From Candidatus Roizmanbacteria bacterium RIFCSPHIGHO2_01_FULL_39_8 (GTDB taxonomy: Bacteria > Patescibacteriota > Microgenomatia > UBA1406 > GWC2-37-13): DNA of 7,314 nucleotides. This document shows, one piece after another, positions 5,894 through 7,314 of this stretch (position 1 is its first letter; each line of letters opens with the position of its first letter). The notes beneath the pieces were generated by a model. That model did no database searches and had not been told where the DNA came from. It saw nothing but the letters and a program-made list of their open reading frames with translations. Location of the stretch: the NCBI GenBank assembly GCA_001789355.1, contig MFZI01000006.1:4990-12303 (forward strand), read 5' to 3'. Made by a program: the position numbers and the translations under genes.

Positions 5894-7236
5894 ACCCCGA
5901 GCACCTCCTTTATCGCTTGCGACTTTCGCATGATCTCTTGGTATTCGTCTTCGGGTTTGGAATCGTAGACGATTCCTCCTGACGTTTGCGAAAATGCATA
6001 ATTTCCTGATACGTAGAGCGATCGGATAGAAATCGCAAATGTACAGTCGCCGTTGAATCCGAAATGACCGACAGCACCTCCATACGGGCCTCTTGCGTCT
6101 TTTTCCATACGATCGATAATTTTTACCGACTCAATTTTTGGTGCGCCGGTTAGTGTGCCGGCCGGGAAATTACTCGCAAGCCCCGAAAACATATCTTCAC
6201 CTTGACGAAGTCTTCCCGTTATTTCGCTTGAGATATGTTGGACGTGGCTGAACGTTTTTACATCCATGAGACTTTTTACTTGAACAGAACCAAATTCCGC
6301 AACTCTTCCCAAATCGTTCCTATGAAGATCAACGAGCATATTGTGTTCGGCGATCTCTTTCGAATCATGCAGTAGTTTTCTGGACAACATCCTGTCTTCA
6401 CCTACGGTTTTTCCTCGCGCTACTGTGCCTGCGAGGGGATATGTTTCCATTTCTCCAGCTTTTAATCTGAAGAGAAGCTCGGGGCTTGCACCGATGATTT
6501 TTTTGTTTCCAAATTTGAGGTAATACATAAAAGGTGATGGATTGATATGACGGAGTCTGGTATAAAAGTCGATTGTATCTCCTTTAAGATAGAATTCGGA
6601 CTTGAAGCCGACTTGACATTGGAAGGTATTTCCGGTGATTATCTGTTCTTTTACTTGTTTGACTGCTTTTTTGTGTTCTCTTTTTGAAAGGCCGTATCCT
6701 TGGAATGTTGCGCTTAACTGTTTCTTCTTCAAAGATGTCTTCAGCATTTTTTTAACTTCATTCAGTCTGTCTTTGTCATAATAGAAGTAGAATATTTCGT
6801 TTGTTCGTTTATCAAGAATCAGCCCATCGGTATAAATGCCGAACCTGAATTGATCGAAAAGAGGATGTATCTGTACGCTCAATGAGGGTTCAATATAGTT
6901 GAGAGCCTCATAACTCATATATCCAATAAGTCCACCCGCATAGTCTCGTGACATGGTATGTTGAGGCACTATATTGCGTAATGAAAGATAAGCATTTTTT
7001 GTAGCTTTCCTTTTGCCATCGATATACAGTGCATTTCCTTTGGCGGAAAGCAAATGCAGAGGATCAAATCCTACGATCGAGTATCGAGACAGATCACTGT
7101 ATTTTCCCAGAGACTCCAAAAGAAAACACGTTTCAAATTCTTGTTCTACTTTTTGGAAGAGTTCATAGAAATCAACATCTTCCGCAAATTTGATATAGGT
7201 TGGTTTGTTGTTCGTTACATTGTGTAATTTGTCCAT
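5890..7236 (-). CDS. trpE: Anthranilate synthase component I
   Basis: TrpE makes anthranilate from chorismate using ammonia supplied by TrpG; it is the committed step. The 448-residue protein is compact compared with enteric TrpE (~520). The N-terminal domain carries the tryptophan feedback-site motif LLES (39-42), at nearly the same position as in enterics, so feedback inhibition is likely retained. The chorismate-binding domain spans about 184-445: GNTFQ (202-206), SPELLF (251-256), YPLAGTVARG (266-275), the metal-binding region DSKEIAEHNMLVDLHRNDLGR (291-311), FPAGTLTGAPK (357-367), ISIRS (402-406) and GGIVYDSKPEDEY (420-432). Ala269 in P-L-A-G-T is the TrpE state; typical PabB has Lys there, arguing against aminodeoxychorismate synthase despite PabB-like length. 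An in-frame TAA 18 bases upstream, with no other usual start codon between, fixes the ATG at 7236. No Shine-Dalgarno precedes it. There are no tryptophans. Confidence 0.96.
   Translation of the reverse strand: MDKLHNVTNNKPTYIKFAEDVDFYELFQKVEQEFETCFLLESLGKYSDLSRYSIVGFDPLHLLSAKGNALYIDGKRKATKNAYLSLRNIVPQHTMSRDYAGGLIGYMSYEALNYIEPSLSVQIHPLFDQFRFGIYTDGLILDKRTNEIFYFYYDKDRLNEVKKMLKTSLKKKQLSATFQGYGLSKREHKKAVKQVKEQIITGNTFQCQVGFKSEFYLKGDTIDFYTRLRHINPSPFMYYLKFGNKKIIGASPELLFRLKAGEMETYPLAGTVARGKTVGEDRMLSRKLLHDSKEIAEHNMLVDLHRNDLGRVAEFGSVQVKSLMDVKTFSHVQHISSEITGRLRQGEDMFSGLASNFPAGTLTGAPKIESVKIIDRMEKDARGPYGGAVGHFGFNGDCTFAISIRSLYVSGNYAFSQTSGGIVYDSKPEDEYQEIMRKSQAIKEVLGV
5904..5910 (-). promoter_or_regulatory. 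Shine-Dalgarno of trpG inside the trpE 3' end
   Basis: On the minus strand AAGGAGG (followed by TG) lies 10 bases before the trpG ATG (5893). It is written in trpE codons for the C-terminal Lys-Glu-Val. It is a near-perfect anti-16S match and contrasts with trpD, trpC, trpF, trpB and trpE, where no such site is seen. Confidence 0.85.
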
Positions 7237-7262
7237 ATATATATAAATAAATTAACAACATC
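7237..7262 (-). promoter_or_regulatory. AT-rich trpE upstream segment, possible -10 region
   Basis: The 26 bases between the hairpin and the trpE ATG are almost all A/T (TTTATATATATATG on the minus strand). TATATA could serve as a -10 box and TTGATG or TTGTTA as a poor -35, but the implied start site would fall at or past the ATG, so no convincing leadered promoter is visible. No Shine-Dalgarno is present. Confidence 0.25.
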
Positions 7263-7287
7263 AAAAAACCCCGCATTATGCGGGGTT
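7263..7287 (-). terminator. Intrinsic terminator-type hairpin just upstream of trpE
   Basis: The + strand arms 7267-7276 and 7278-7287 are perfect reverse complements (AACCCCGCAT / ATGCGGGGTT), giving in practice an 8-bp GC-rich stem with a 5-base loop. Read on the minus strand it is followed by six U (7268-7263), the last two T-A pairs of the stem merging into the tract. On the + strand only two T follow, so it points toward trpE. Short outer arms ACATCA/TGATGT (7258-7263 and 7289-7294) can extend it. It may end transcription from a gene to the right of the window, or act as an attenuator in the trp leader. Confidence 0.85.
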
Positions 7288-7314
7288 ATGATGTCGAAAT
7301 CAAATAGCACTAAA

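Noticed and set aside
5890..7236. trpE read as pabB because of its 448-residue length
   Set aside because: PLAGT has Ala rather than the PabB lysine, LLES is present, and the gene heads a complete trp operon.
7219..7250. TATATATATA repeat before trpE as a microsatellite or origin-like element
   Set aside because: It is only about ten bases of TA alternation in an AT-rich promoter-like gap, with no further repeat units or DnaA boxes seen.
7237..7314. Classical Trp-codon leader peptide attenuator
   Set aside because: No start codon followed by Trp codons is visible; the window ends too close to decide, so only the hairpin is reported.

Overview
The window holds an essentially complete tryptophan biosynthesis operon, read entirely from the minus strand (right to left), in the order trpE-trpG-trpD-trpC-trpF-trpB-trpA. 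A tryptophanyl-tRNA synthetase gene follows and runs off the left edge. Together the genes cover chorismate to anthranilate (TrpE+TrpG), to phosphoribosyl-anthranilate (TrpD), to CdRP (TrpF), to indole-glycerol phosphate (TrpC), to L-tryptophan (TrpA+TrpB), and then charging of tRNA-Trp (TrpS). No plus-strand gene, RNA gene, mobile element, repeat array or CRISPR is supported.

Layout, following transcription: 7314-7237 is a short non-coding stretch with a strong hairpin plus six-U tract (intrinsic-terminator shape) and an AT-rich segment leading to trpE. From 7236 down to 1 there is no intergenic space. Five consecutive junctions (E/G, G/D, D/C, C/F, F/B) are 4-base ATGA overlaps. trpB/trpA overlap by 35 bases, and trpA/trpS are separated by one base. 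Clear Shine-Dalgarno sequences occur only before trpG and trpA, so most downstream genes probably depend on translational coupling.

The most unusual item is the last gene. Its first ~155 residues resemble the YbaK/ProRS-INS aminoacyl-tRNA editing domain, joined in frame to a bacterial-type TrpRS catalytic domain (TGxLHLGN motif). This domain is normally associated with proline-system proofreading (ProRS insertion, YbaK, ProX), not with TrpRS. The usual catalytic lysine position appears to be alanine, so the domain may be a tRNA- or ligand-binding module rather than an active hydrolase. Other points: the 2,423 encoded residues contain only three tryptophans, all in TrpB; TrpD and TrpC carry substitutions in normally invariant motifs.

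Organism: a bacterium with modest GC (visually about 40%, lower in trpF and parts of trpA, higher in conserved parts of trpB and trpD). TGA is clearly used as a stop in six genes (trpE, G, D, C, F and, out of frame, upstream of trpS), so code-4 and code-25 lineages are unlikely. Extreme gene packing, lysine/isoleucine-rich proteins and an odd synthetase fusion would fit a candidate-phylum (Patescibacteria/CPR-like) or other small-genome bacterium, but this is only a guess; the sequence gives no decisive taxonomic marker.
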